Positions 25,975 through 34,550 of a stretch of 64,000 bases of DNA are shown here, in pieces. Source of the DNA: an uncultured Ferrovibrio sp. Its GTDB lineage: Bacteria; Pseudomonadota; Alphaproteobacteria; Ferrovibrionales; Ferrovibrionaceae. The position numbers were made by a program, and so were the translations under genes. The notes under the pieces were generated by a model. The model searched no databases. It was not told where the DNA came from and saw nothing but the letters and a program-made list of their open reading frames with translations. Positions within the stretch are counted from its first letter, which is position 1; each line of letters starts with the position of its first letter. The stretch is from contig NZ_CALGPC010000020.1 of assembly GCF_937960835.1 (NCBI RefSeq), positions 1-64,000 of the forward strand, read 5' to 3'.

Positions 25975-28140
25975 ATGACCGAGAAGTCGAAGACTGAACA
26001 GATTTCCTTCCCCGAAGCCTGGGCCAAGCTCGCCCAGAAGGAGCTCGGCGACAAGCCGCTCTCGGAGCTTCTGTGGGAAACGCCCGAAGGCATCACGGTC
26101 AAGCCGCTTTACACCGCAGCCGATCTGGAAGGGCTGGAAACGCTCGGCTCGCTGCCAGGCTTTGAACCCTTCACCCGCGGCGTGCGCGCCACCATGTATG
26201 CCAACCGGCCCTGGACGATCCGCCAGTATGCCGGCTTCTCCACGGCAGAAGAATCCAACGCCTTCTACCGCAAGAATCTTGCCGCCGGCCAGCAGGGCGT
26301 CTCGGTCGCCTTCGACCTCGCCACGCATCGTGGCTACGATTCCGATCATCCGCGCGTCGTCGGCGATGTCGGCAAGGCCGGCGTTGCCATCGATTCCGTC
26401 GAGGACATGAAGATCCTCTTCGACGGCATTCCGCTGGACAAGATGAGCGTATCGATGACCATGAACGGTGCCGTGCTGCCGGTCATGGCCTCCTATATCG
26501 TCGCCGCGGAAGAGCAGGGTGTGAGACCGGAGCAGCTTTCGGGCACGATCCAGAACGACATCCTGAAAGAGTTCATGGTCCGGAACACCTATATCTATCC
26601 GCCGGGCCCCAGCATGCGCATCGTGTCGGACATCATCGCCTACACGGCGCAGCACATGCCGAAATTCAACTCCATCTCGATCTCCGGCTACCATATGCAG
26701 GAAGCCGGCGCGACCGCGGTACAGGAGCTGGCGTTTACGCTCGCCGACGGCCTCGAATATGTCCGCACTGCGATCAACAGCGGCATGGATGTCGATGCGT
26801 TTGCCGGCCGCCTGTCCTTCTTCTTCGCCATCGGCATGAACTTCTTCATGGAGATCGCCAAGCTGCGTGCAGCGCGCTTTTTGTGGGCGCGCATCATGAA
26901 GCAGTTCAATCCGAAGAAGCCGGGCTCGCTGATGCTGCGCACGCATTGCCAGACGTCCGGCGTGTCGCTCACCGAGCAGGACCCCTATAACAACGTCGTG
27001 CGCACCGCGATCGAGGCGATGGCGGCCGTGCTTGGCGGCACGCAGTCGCTGCATACCAATGCGCTGGACGAGGCGATTGCGCTGCCCAGCGAATTCTCCG
27101 CGCGCATCGCCCGTAACACACAGCTCATCATCCAGGAAGAGACCTATGTCACCAAGGTCGTCGATCCGCTGGCGGGCTCCTACTATGTCGAGGCGCTGAC
27201 CCATGCGCTTGCCACCCATGCCTGGGCGCTGATCCAGGAAGTCGAAGCGATGGGCGGCATGACCAAGGCGGTCGAAAGCGGCATGCCGAAGCTGCGCATC
27301 GAAGAAGCGGCAGCGCGGCGCCAGGCGCGCGTGGACCGCGGCGAGGATGTCATCGTCGGCGTCAACAAATACCGCCCGGCCAAGCAGGACATCCCGGAAA
27401 TTCTCGAAGTCGACAATACCCGCGTGCGCGAGCAGCAGATTGCGCGGCTCAACAAGATCCGCGCCACCCGCGACAAGGCGAAGGCCGAGGCCGCGATCAA
27501 GGCGCTGGAGGAAGGCGCGCGCGGCAATGCAAACCTGCTGGCGCTCTGCGTTGAAGCTGCGCGGGCGCGGGTCACGGTGGGCGAGATGTCCGATGCGATG
27601 GAGCGCGTGTTCACCCGCCATCAGGCCACCATCCGCTCGATCAACGGTGTCTATGGCGCGGCCTATGCGAATGACGAGGGCTTCATGAACATCCAGAAGG
27701 AGATCGAGGCCTTCGCCGCCGAGGAAGGCCGCCGTCCGCGCATGCTGGTCGTCAAGCTCGGCCAGGACGGCCATGACCGCGGCGCGAAGGTGATTGCCAC
27801 CGCCTTTGCCGATCTCGGCTTCGACGTCGATGTCGGCCCGCTGTTCCAGACGCCGGAAGAAGCCGCCAAAGACGCCATCGACAACGACGTGCATGTGGTT
27901 GGCGTCTCCAGCCAGGCGGCGGGCCACAAGACGCTGGTGCCGGAGCTGATCAAGGCTTTACGCGAGCGTGGCGCGGGCGACATTCTGGTGATCACCGGCG
28001 GCGTCATTCCGCCGCAGGATTACGATTTCCTCAAGGCCGCCGGGGTGGCCGGCATCTACGGCCCGGGCACCAACATCCCGAAGGCTGCGGCCGAAATCCT
28101 CGCCATGATCCGCCAGCAGCATAAGGCCGCGGCGGAATAA
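25975..28140 (+). CDS. scpA: Methylmalonyl-CoA mutase
   Basis: 721-residue adenosylcobalamin enzyme that interconverts (R)-methylmalonyl-CoA and succinyl-CoA, linking propionate and branched-chain or odd-chain catabolism or the ethylmalonyl-CoA pathway to the TCA cycle. The catalytic barrel includes GFEPFTRGVRATMYANRPWT, IRQYAGFSTAEESN and VSMTMNGAVLPVMASYI. The C-terminal cobalamin domain has KLGQDGHDRG with His600 as the lower cobalt ligand, and GGVIPPQDYDFLKAAGVAGI. It is the single-chain (ScpA-type) form. No meaB or epimerase gene is adjacent. Confidence 0.97.
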   Translation: MTEKSKTEQISFPEAWAKLAQKELGDKPLSELLWETPEGITVKPLYTAADLEGLETLGSLPGFEPFTRGVRATMYANRPWTIRQYAGFSTAEESNAFYRKNLAAGQQGVSVAFDLATHRGYDSDHPRVVGDVGKAGVAIDSVEDMKILFDGIPLDKMSVSMTMNGAVLPVMASYIVAAEEQGVRPEQLSGTIQNDILKEFMVRNTYIYPPGPSMRIVSDIIAYTAQHMPKFNSISISGYHMQEAGATAVQELAFTLADGLEYVRTAINSGMDVDAFAGRLSFFFAIGMNFFMEIAKLRAARFLWARIMKQFNPKKPGSLMLRTHCQTSGVSLTEQDPYNNVVRTAIEAMAAVLGGTQSLHTNALDEAIALPSEFSARIARNTQLIIQEETYVTKVVDPLAGSYYVEALTHALATHAWALIQEVEAMGGMTKAVESGMPKLRIEEAAARRQARVDRGEDVIVGVNKYRPAKQDIPEILEVDNTRVREQQIARLNKIRATRDKAKAEAAIKALEEGARGNANLLALCVEAARARVTVGEMSDAMERVFTRHQATIRSINGVYGAAYANDEGFMNIQKEIEAFAAEEGRRPRMLVVKLGQDGHDRGAKVIATAFADLGFDVDVGPLFQTPEEAAKDAIDNDVHVVGVSSQAAGHKTLVPELIKALRERGAGDILVITGGVIPPQDYDFLKAAGVAGIYGPGTNIPKAAAEILAMIRQQHKAAAE

Positions 28141-28182
28141 GGCCGGAGTTAAGAGGCCGAGTAAACGGCGGGTTTCTGCTCC

Positions 28183-28230
28183 CTCTCCCGCTGGCGGGAG
28201 AGACTGGGGGTGAGGGCGGCAAGGCCGCCC
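28183..28230. repeat. REP-like hairpins downstream of scpA
   Basis: CTCTCCC/GGGAGAG hairpin (28183-28189, 28196-28202), then TGGGGGTGAGGG, then GGCGGC/GCCGCC hairpin (28215-28229). It is related to the cluster at 20527 and may protect the scpA mRNA 3' end; there is no U-tract for termination. Confidence 0.6.
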
Positions 28231-28375
28231 CGCTAATAGGTGTTGAACACCCGCAACAGGCGGCCCATATTAGAGCCATGATCCGCGCGCGCCATCTCGC
28301 CCTGTTTTGCCGCGCCAGCCGCCTCCACGCAGGCGCCTGGGCCCCGGACGTGCGCGGCTTTTCGCCTGCATGACG

Positions 28376-28410
28376 CCCGGGGCTCGAACCCGGGACCGTT
28401 AAAAGGCCCC
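28376..28410 (-). other. tRNA-like 3' half (possible tRNA remnant)
   Basis: On the minus strand GGGGCC-TTTTAAC-GGTCCC (an anticodon-arm-like hairpin) runs straight into CCCGGG-TTCGAGC-CCCGGG, a T-arm with the invariant TTCRA. There is no variable loop, D-arm or matching acceptor stem, so it is not a working tRNA. It may be a decayed tRNA end or chance. Confidence 0.3.
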
Positions 28411-28483
28411 ATTTTCAAGCAAAACCTGATTTAGCGGCGCATTCCTTTGAGGAATGGCGTCGCATTATCCCATGGAGACCGTC

Positions 28484-28906
28484 ATGCCATTCATCAATCC
28501 GCGTCCGCCGATCATGATGACCGAGCCCGACAGCGAGAAGCTGCTGCAGCTCGCCGCCCAGCTTCGCCACCGCCAGCCCCATGTCGCCGACATGCTGGAG
28601 GATGAGGTCGAGCGCGCCACCATCCTGCCGCCCACCGATGTGCCGGGCGATGTGGTGACGATGCGCAGCCATGTCGTCTTCGGCTACGCCCATAACCAGC
28701 GCAGCCACTGGCTGACGCTCGTCTATCCGGGGGAAGCCGATCTCGACATGGCGAAGATCTCGGTCGCCACCCCGGTCGGTGCCGCGCTGATCGGCCTGCG
28801 CGAGGGCCAGAGCATCGGCTGGCGCATGGCCAGCGGCGAGGAGCGCCGCATCACCGTGCATAAGGTCGCCTACCAGCCCGAGCGTGCCGGGCGCTACGAT
28901 CTGTAA
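28484..28906 (+). CDS. rnk: Nucleoside diphosphate kinase regulator (Rnk, GreA/GreB-like)
   Basis: 140-residue protein with a small N-terminal helical part and a C-terminal FKBP-like GreA/GreB domain. Marks are LAAQLRHRQPHVADMLEDEV, DVVTMRSHVVFGY, LTLVYPGEADLDMAKISVAT and PVGAALIGLREGQSIGW. Rnk proteins bind RNA polymerase near the secondary channel but lack the acidic coiled-coil tip of GreA. The ATG at 28484 with GGAG upstream is preferred over upstream ATGs. Confidence 0.9.
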   Translation: MPFINPRPPIMMTEPDSEKLLQLAAQLRHRQPHVADMLEDEVERATILPPTDVPGDVVTMRSHVVFGYAHNQRSHWLTLVYPGEADLDMAKISVATPVGAALIGLREGQSIGWRMASGEERRITVHKVAYQPERAGRYDL

Positions 28907-28928
28907 GCCCGGCGGCGCTTCAATCCGG

Positions 28929-31145
28929 TTACGCCGCCATGCGGGGCTGCGTTTCGGTGCGGAAGAAGCTGACGAGTTCGGCCAGTCGCTTTGCCTGATC
29001 CGACAGCGCCTGGGCCGAAGCCGAGGTTTCTTCTGCCATCGCGCCGTTGCGCTGCGTGACCTCGTCCATCTGCGCCACCGCCTCGTTGACCTCCTCCAGG
29101 CCGCGCGCCTGCTCGCCCGAGGCGGCCGCAATCTCGGCGACGATGTCGAACACCTTCTTGATCGCGGTGATGATCTCGTCCAGCGACTTGCCGGTCTGCT
29201 GGACGAGATCCGCACCGGTCTTCACCTGAGAATTCGACTCCGTGATCAGCGTCTTGATCTCCTTCGACGCATTGGCCGAGCGCTGCGCCAGTGCGCGCAC
29301 CTCCTGAGCGACGACGGCAAAGCCCTTGCCCGCTTCGCCCGCGCGCGCGGCTTCCACCGAGGCATTGAGCGCCAGCAGGTTTGTCTGGAAGGCGATCTCA
29401 TCGATCAGCCCGACAATGTCGCCGATCCTGCGCGCGCTTTCCTCGATCTGCGTCATGGCCGCCACTGCGTCGCTCACGACGCTGCCGCCCTGCTGCGCGG
29501 CGTCGCGCGCCACGGTCGCCAGGTGATTGGCGGCCTGGGCGTTGTCGGCATTCTGCTTCACCGTGGTGGTGATCTGCTGCATCGCCGCCGCGGTCTGCTC
29601 CAGGCTGGAGGCCTGGCTCTCGGTGCGCTGCGCGAGCTCGTGGCTGCCGGACGAGATCTCGGCGGAGGCATCGCGCACGGCAACTGCGGTGGATGACAGG
29701 ATCGCGGCCAGTTCGCGCAGCGTGTGGATCGTCGAATTCACATTCTGCTTCAGTTCGCCGAACAGGCCGTGGAAATCCTCCTGGATCTCATGCGTCAGAT
29801 CGCCCTTTGCCAGCGCGGCGACGGACGATGCCACCGCGCGGGTGCAGCGCTCTGTCGTATCCACCAGCGAATTGATGCCCTTTGCAAGCTGCTCCATGAA
29901 GCCCTGCTTGCCTTCCAGCGACAGGCGCCGCGAGAAATCGCCCGCCGCGCCCGCCTCGACAATCTTTGCCACTTCCCGCTCGATCGCGAGCTGCTCGGTG
30001 ACATCGGTCCATTCCACCGAGCTGCCGACCCGCTCGCCCTGCTTGTTGTAGGCCGGGCTGACCACCAGATCGAAGCTGCGACCGCCCAGCGTGATGCGGG
30101 CGCGGTGCGGCGCCGAAAGATTTTTCAGCATATCGCGCTGATGCTGCGGATGCTTGTGGAACCGATCGATATTCGTCCCGACGATGCGGGCGGCATCGAA
30201 GCCCGGCATTTCGCGGCGCAGTTCCGCTTCCAGCCGGTTGAACAGTTCGGTGGCCGATTTGTTGCAGAAGACGATACAGCCGTCATTGTCGGCCATCATG
30301 ATGCTGGACGTAACGTTGATCAGCGCGCTTTCCGCCTGCGCCGCGATGACCGTCACCTTCTGCAATTCGATCGCGGCACTGGCGATCTCGCCGATCTCGT
30401 CGCGACGCCCGCTGCCTTCGATGACGACATCGCTCGCGCCGGCAGCAATCCGTTTGATCGCCTGCGCCAGCCGCGCCAGAGGCGGGGCGATATCGCGGGT
30501 GATCATGAAGGCGATGCCAATCGCCAGCAGGATGCCGGCCACCAGCAAAGCGAGCAGGATGCGGTTCATCTCCACGATATTCGCCAGCGCAGCGGCGCTG
30601 CTTTTCAAAAGCGCTTTCTGCTGCTCGGCGCGCAGGCCATCCCCATGATTGGCGCCGCGGAGGATCGTCTGCAGCTGCCGCACCAGCGGCAGCGCTTCGC
30701 CGCGCAGCAGCGCCGTCGCCTGTTCGCGTTCGCCGCGGCCGGCAGCCTCCTCAACCTTGTCCTGCACCTGGTGCAGCCGCGTCAGCAGTGGCTTGATCTC
30801 CGCCCAGCGTGCGGCGGTGTCGCCGCCGTTCTTCTGCTCAGCCAGCAGCTGGTCGACCTGCCCGGTCACCTTGTCCAGCGCAGCCCAGGCGGCTGCGCGC
30901 TCCTGGCGCAGTTGCGGATCATTGGTCAGCATGAAGCCGCGCAGCGCGGCCAGCGAGCCGTTCAGATCGGCCGAGACCTCCATCGTCGCCAAGGTCAAGG
31001 GCAGGTGCAGCCTTGAGATGGCGTCGACATCCTGCTCGATTTTACGGGATTCCCACAAAGCGACGCCGACGGCGATAGCCAGGATTATACATACGGCGCC
31101 AAACCCGGCAGCCAGCCGGGCACCAGTCTTCCAGCTCTTCATCAA
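28929..31145 (-). CDS. Methyl-accepting chemotaxis protein with PAS domain
   Basis: 738-residue chemoreceptor: N-terminal membrane helix (residues 10-30), helical periplasmic sensor, second membrane helix (RILLALLVAGILLAIGIAF region), HAMP, a cytoplasmic PAS domain (SSIMMADNDGCIVFCNKSAT to SVEWTDVTEQLAIE), a second HAMP-like repeat (AAGDFSRRLSLEGK) and the signalling domain with EIAFQTNLLALNASVEAARA. The PAS domain after the membrane suggests redox or small-ligand sensing inside the cell. It lies 176 bases downstream of another receptor on the same strand. Confidence 0.94.
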   Translation of the reverse strand: MMKSWKTGARLAAGFGAVCIILAIAVGVALWESRKIEQDVDAISRLHLPLTLATMEVSADLNGSLAALRGFMLTNDPQLRQERAAAWAALDKVTGQVDQLLAEQKNGGDTAARWAEIKPLLTRLHQVQDKVEEAAGRGEREQATALLRGEALPLVRQLQTILRGANHGDGLRAEQQKALLKSSAAALANIVEMNRILLALLVAGILLAIGIAFMITRDIAPPLARLAQAIKRIAAGASDVVIEGSGRRDEIGEIASAAIELQKVTVIAAQAESALINVTSSIMMADNDGCIVFCNKSATELFNRLEAELRREMPGFDAARIVGTNIDRFHKHPQHQRDMLKNLSAPHRARITLGGRSFDLVVSPAYNKQGERVGSSVEWTDVTEQLAIEREVAKIVEAGAAGDFSRRLSLEGKQGFMEQLAKGINSLVDTTERCTRAVASSVAALAKGDLTHEIQEDFHGLFGELKQNVNSTIHTLRELAAILSSTAVAVRDASAEISSGSHELAQRTESQASSLEQTAAAMQQITTTVKQNADNAQAANHLATVARDAAQQGGSVVSDAVAAMTQIEESARRIGDIVGLIDEIAFQTNLLALNASVEAARAGEAGKGFAVVAQEVRALAQRSANASKEIKTLITESNSQVKTGADLVQQTGKSLDEIITAIKKVFDIVAEIAAASGEQARGLEEVNEAVAQMDEVTQRNGAMAEETSASAQALSDQAKRLAELVSFFRTETQPRMAA

Positions 31146-31321
31146 CGCCCTTCCCCCTGTTTGTTTCTAGCGTAACTTGCAAAGCTGGAGCGGTAAATCG
31201 TGCTTTTTTATCCGGCCTGGGAAATCTTTCTCCTAGGAATCATTTGGCGTGTAGAAGCGGCACTTCTATCGACCGACTCGCGAAAAACCGCATACTGACG
31301 GACGGATGAGCATGGCTCTGC

Positions 31322-33556
31322 TCATTCCGCTGCCAGCGAAAGATAGGGCTTCGAGCTGCGCGAATCGGCGATTGTGAAGAAGCCAACCAGCTCGGCCATC
31401 TGGCGCGCCTGATCCGCCAGCGCCTGTGCCGAGGCCGAAGTCTCTTCCACCAGGGCGCCGTTGCGCTGGGTCATCTCGTCCATGCTGGCGACGGCGGTAT
31501 TGATCTGCTCCAGGCCGGTCGCCTGCTCGCGGCTGGCGGTGGCGATCTCCGCCACCAGATCCGAGACCTGCGCAATGCCGGCGACGATCTCGCCCAGCGC
31601 CTCGCCTGCGCGCTGCACCAGTCCGGCGCCATCCAGCACCTGGGCGCTGGACTGCTGGATCAGCGCCTTGATGTCCTTCGAGGCATTGGCGGAACGCTGC
31701 GCCAGCGCACGCACTTCCTGGGCGACGACAGCGAACCCCTTGCCCGCTTCGCCCGCCCGCGCGGCTTCAACGCTTGCATTCAAGGCCAGAAGGTTGGTCT
31801 GGAAGGCGATCTCGTCGATCAGGCCGACGATGTCGCCGATCTTCTGTGCGCTGTTTTCGATGGCGGCCATCGCCGTCACTGCTTCGCCGACGATCTGGCC
31901 GCCCTGTTCGGCAGCGCTGCGCGCCGAGGCCGCGAGCCGGCTGGCGGACTGCGCATTGTCGGCATTCTGCTTCACCGTGGTGGTGATCTCATGCATCGAG
32001 GCGGCCGTCTCTTCGATGGAAGCGGCCTGGCTTTCGGTGCGCTGCGCCAGATCCAGGCTGCCTACCGAAATCTCGTTGGCGGCATCGCGCACAGTATGTG
32101 CGCTGGTTCCCAGCCGGGCCGCGATGGCAGTCAGCTGCGCGGCCATTTCATTGGCGCTGTCCTTCAGCGCCGCAAAAACACCGCGATAATTGCCGCGCAC
32201 CTGCCGGGTGAGATCGCCGCGGCTCATCGCCTGCATGTTGTCGGCCAGTTCGCTGGTGATGCCCTGCAGGCTGGCGGCAAGCTGGTTCAGCCGCTGGCTC
32301 AGGGTCAGCAGGAAGCCCTCCTTGCCGTCTTCGCTCAGGCGGCTGGCAAGATCGCCATCCGCGATCTGCTCGCACAGCGCGGCGATCTCGGCGGCAGCCT
32401 TGGCCTCGCGCTCCTCGCGCAAGCGCCGGGCTTCGTCGGCTGCCTGCCGCTCGCGCTCGGCCGCGGCCTCCAGGCGGCGCTTCTCATGCGCATTTTCCTT
32501 GAAGACTTCCACGGCCTTGGCCATGGCGCCCAGTTCGTCCCGCCGCGTCTGCGCCGGCACTTCGACTTCGATCTCACCGGCAGCCAGGCGGCGCATCACA
32601 GCGGTCAGCGCCAATAGCGGACGCGTCGTCGAGCGCAGGAACAGCCAGCCCGTCACACCGGTCGCCAGCAGCAGGACGGCGATTACGGCAGCAGCCAGCA
32701 TCACCTGGCGCCGGGCGCCGGCATGCAGGGCTGCGGCCTGCTGGGCCAGGTCGCGCGCCAGTGCCTCTTCGACGACGCGCAGACCATCGATATAGCCGGT
32801 CATGACGGCGAACCAGCGCGGCCCCGCGACATTACCGGTATCGCCGGTATAGCCGCTGTCATAGGCGATCTGGCGCAGACTGGTGGCTTCGGCCACGCGC
32901 GGATCGTTGCGCCATTGCTGCAGCAGGGCGACCTGATCGGGCCGGGCCTGCTGGGCGATGTCGTCCAGATACTGCTCCTGCAGCGCGCCGAGGGAGACGA
33001 AGCGGCGATGCAGGGGCGGTACGAATTTCCCGGCTGCAAATGCGCCGGCGCCCAGACCACGTTCCTGGCCGGCCAGTTCCTTGGCCAGCAGCGCAGCGTA
33101 ATAGGCATTGGCGGCGCGGGCGATGCGGGAATCGCGCTGCGCGTCCATGCCCTCGCGGATTTCCTTGAGCTCCGCCGAGATGATGCCGGTATAGAAGCTG
33201 AACGACTCAGAGGGCGGGACGGACAGGCTGTCGATACGCCGGCGCATCGACCCCAGTTGCTCCGCCATTGCGATGTCGTTGCCGACGGCGCGGTCGGTTG
33301 CCTCGCGCTGGGTCTGCAGCTCCGTACGGAACTGCTTGCCGCCGCTATTGAGGAACAGCGCGCTGCTGCCGCGCTCCTTCTGCAACTCGTGAACGAGGAT
33401 GCCGGATTGCTCAGCGGCTTCTGCTGCAGCCAGCACCTGGCCCGCCTCGCGCTGCACCGCCAGCCGCGCTTCGATCATGACGGCGGCGAAACCCAGCAGC
33501 GCCAAGCTTGGAATCATTAAAGCAATGAGGATGCGATTACGAATGGAATGCAACAT
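31322..33556 (-). CDS. Methyl-accepting chemotaxis protein with NIT sensor domain
   Basis: 744-residue chemoreceptor. The periplasmic part has the nitrate/nitrite-sensing NIT pattern (AEQSGILVHELQKERGSSAL, FLNSGGKQFRTEL), bounded by membrane helices near residues 8-28 and 290-312, then HAMP (AVMRRLAAGEIEVEV), a coiled coil, a second HAMP-like repeat and the standard signalling domain. The start at 33556 (MLHSIRNRIL) follows a CGGAG site. Nitrate or nitrite taxis is plausible from the domain, but NIT ligands vary. Confidence 0.92.
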   Translation of the reverse strand: MLHSIRNRILIALMIPSLALLGFAAVMIEARLAVQREAGQVLAAAEAAEQSGILVHELQKERGSSALFLNSGGKQFRTELQTQREATDRAVGNDIAMAEQLGSMRRRIDSLSVPPSESFSFYTGIISAELKEIREGMDAQRDSRIARAANAYYAALLAKELAGQERGLGAGAFAAGKFVPPLHRRFVSLGALQEQYLDDIAQQARPDQVALLQQWRNDPRVAEATSLRQIAYDSGYTGDTGNVAGPRWFAVMTGYIDGLRVVEEALARDLAQQAAALHAGARRQVMLAAAVIAVLLLATGVTGWLFLRSTTRPLLALTAVMRRLAAGEIEVEVPAQTRRDELGAMAKAVEVFKENAHEKRRLEAAAERERQAADEARRLREEREAKAAAEIAALCEQIADGDLASRLSEDGKEGFLLTLSQRLNQLAASLQGITSELADNMQAMSRGDLTRQVRGNYRGVFAALKDSANEMAAQLTAIAARLGTSAHTVRDAANEISVGSLDLAQRTESQAASIEETAASMHEITTTVKQNADNAQSASRLAASARSAAEQGGQIVGEAVTAMAAIENSAQKIGDIVGLIDEIAFQTNLLALNASVEAARAGEAGKGFAVVAQEVRALAQRSANASKDIKALIQQSSAQVLDGAGLVQRAGEALGEIVAGIAQVSDLVAEIATASREQATGLEQINTAVASMDEMTQRNGALVEETSASAQALADQARQMAELVGFFTIADSRSSKPYLSLAAE

Positions 33557-34130
33557 GACGAGCTCCGACATCAACAATCGAAGCTTCTTCCAATACGCAC
33601 TGGATGACTTCGATCTAAATCAACTCTACGTTCGTAGAGGTTCAGGGTTTTTGATTAGCGTCAAATGTCGTCGATAGCGCTGTCATCCGTCCTGAATTGG
33701 CGGACGATGTTGCCGTCCATCGGCAACGCGATGATTGCTCACGCGGCAATTGTGACGATGCTGCAAAGGTTTGCAGTGATGTTGATTGATCAGGCGGCAG
33801 CGTGCCAATTGCCTGTTTTGAACGCAGAAAGCATGCAGGAATAGCCATCGCTGCATGTTTCGCCGCGTAATCCGGAAACCGGGTTATCAAAATTTAATGC
33901 GCCCCTGGAACGCGCAAGCCAGGACGCGGGCATCACTCCAAGACGCGGACATCACTCCAAGACAGGCATTACCAAGGAGCGCCGAAGCAGAGCTTTGCAG
34001 TCTTCGTCTGGCCTGCAAGGCGAAGCGCATGGCCGGGATGCCGTAAATCCGATATGATTTTCAGCAAGAATCCCAGCAAAGCTTCCCCGTACCGAAGCCC
34101 GATCGCAACCGATATCTCACGGGACCTGTC
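33557..34130. other. Intergenic region with palindrome and 19-bp tandem repeat
   Basis: 574 bases without a supported gene. It contains the perfect dyad CTCTACG-tt-CGTAGAG (33624-33639), a candidate operator before the NIT receptor, and two 19-base direct repeats GACGCGGRCATCACTCCAA (33923-33941, 33942-33960) with a partial third copy. The left 350 bases are clearly less GC-rich than the neighbours. Confidence 0.5.
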
Positions 34131-34538
34131 ATGCCGCCATTTGCTGTCACGCCATTATACGCCGCGCTCTGCGCCATACTGCTGGTTGTGCTGTCGCTGC
34201 GGGTCGCGCGGCTGCGCAACAAACTGCAAGTGGCGCTCGGCGATGGCGGTGAGCGGGTGTTGCAGAAGGCGATCCGCGCGCAGGGCAACTTCGTCGAATA
34301 CGTGCCGCTGGCGCTGCTGCTGCTCTTCCTGCTGGAATTAAGCCGTCAGGCGCCAGTCTGGGCTCTGCATGCTCTGGGCCTCTGCCTGCTGCTTGGCCGC
34401 ATCCTGCATGCGATTGGCCTGTCCACTTCGGCCGGGCTGACTTTCGGCCGCGTCGTCGGCATAACGCTGACCATTGCCATGATGCTGATCACGGCGATCT
34501 GGCTGCTTGCCGTCGCACTGGGCCGGATGGCGATGTGA
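34131..34538 (+). CDS. MAPEG family membrane protein
   Basis: 135-residue four-helix membrane protein related to microsomal glutathione transferase and leukotriene C4 synthase. The typical core is RVARLRNKLQVALGDGGE, KAIRAQGNFVEYVPLALLLL and LGRILHAIGLS, which includes the glutathione-contacting Arg/Asn/Glu pattern of the YecN/bacterial MAPEG group. It converges with the GNAT-nitrilase gene. The physiological substrate is unknown. Confidence 0.9.
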   Translation: MPPFAVTPLYAALCAILLVVLSLRVARLRNKLQVALGDGGERVLQKAIRAQGNFVEYVPLALLLLFLLELSRQAPVWALHALGLCLLLGRILHAIGLSTSAGLTFGRVVGITLTIAMMLITAIWLLAVALGRMAM

Positions 34539-34550
34539 GTGCCGCAGGCT

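Noticed and set aside
28233..28410. Two-piece (permuted) tmRNA suggested by the T-arm-like sequence
   Set aside because: No tag-peptide reading frame of the AANDN type and no acceptor pairing found on either side.
28233..28418. Small minus-strand ORF ending LLRVFNTY between scpA and rnk
   Set aside because: No ribosome site, overlaps REP-like hairpins and the tRNA-like fragment; not supported as a gene.
33923..33963. CRISPR-like array from the 19-base repeats
   Set aside because: The repeats are directly adjacent without spacers and only two complete copies exist.
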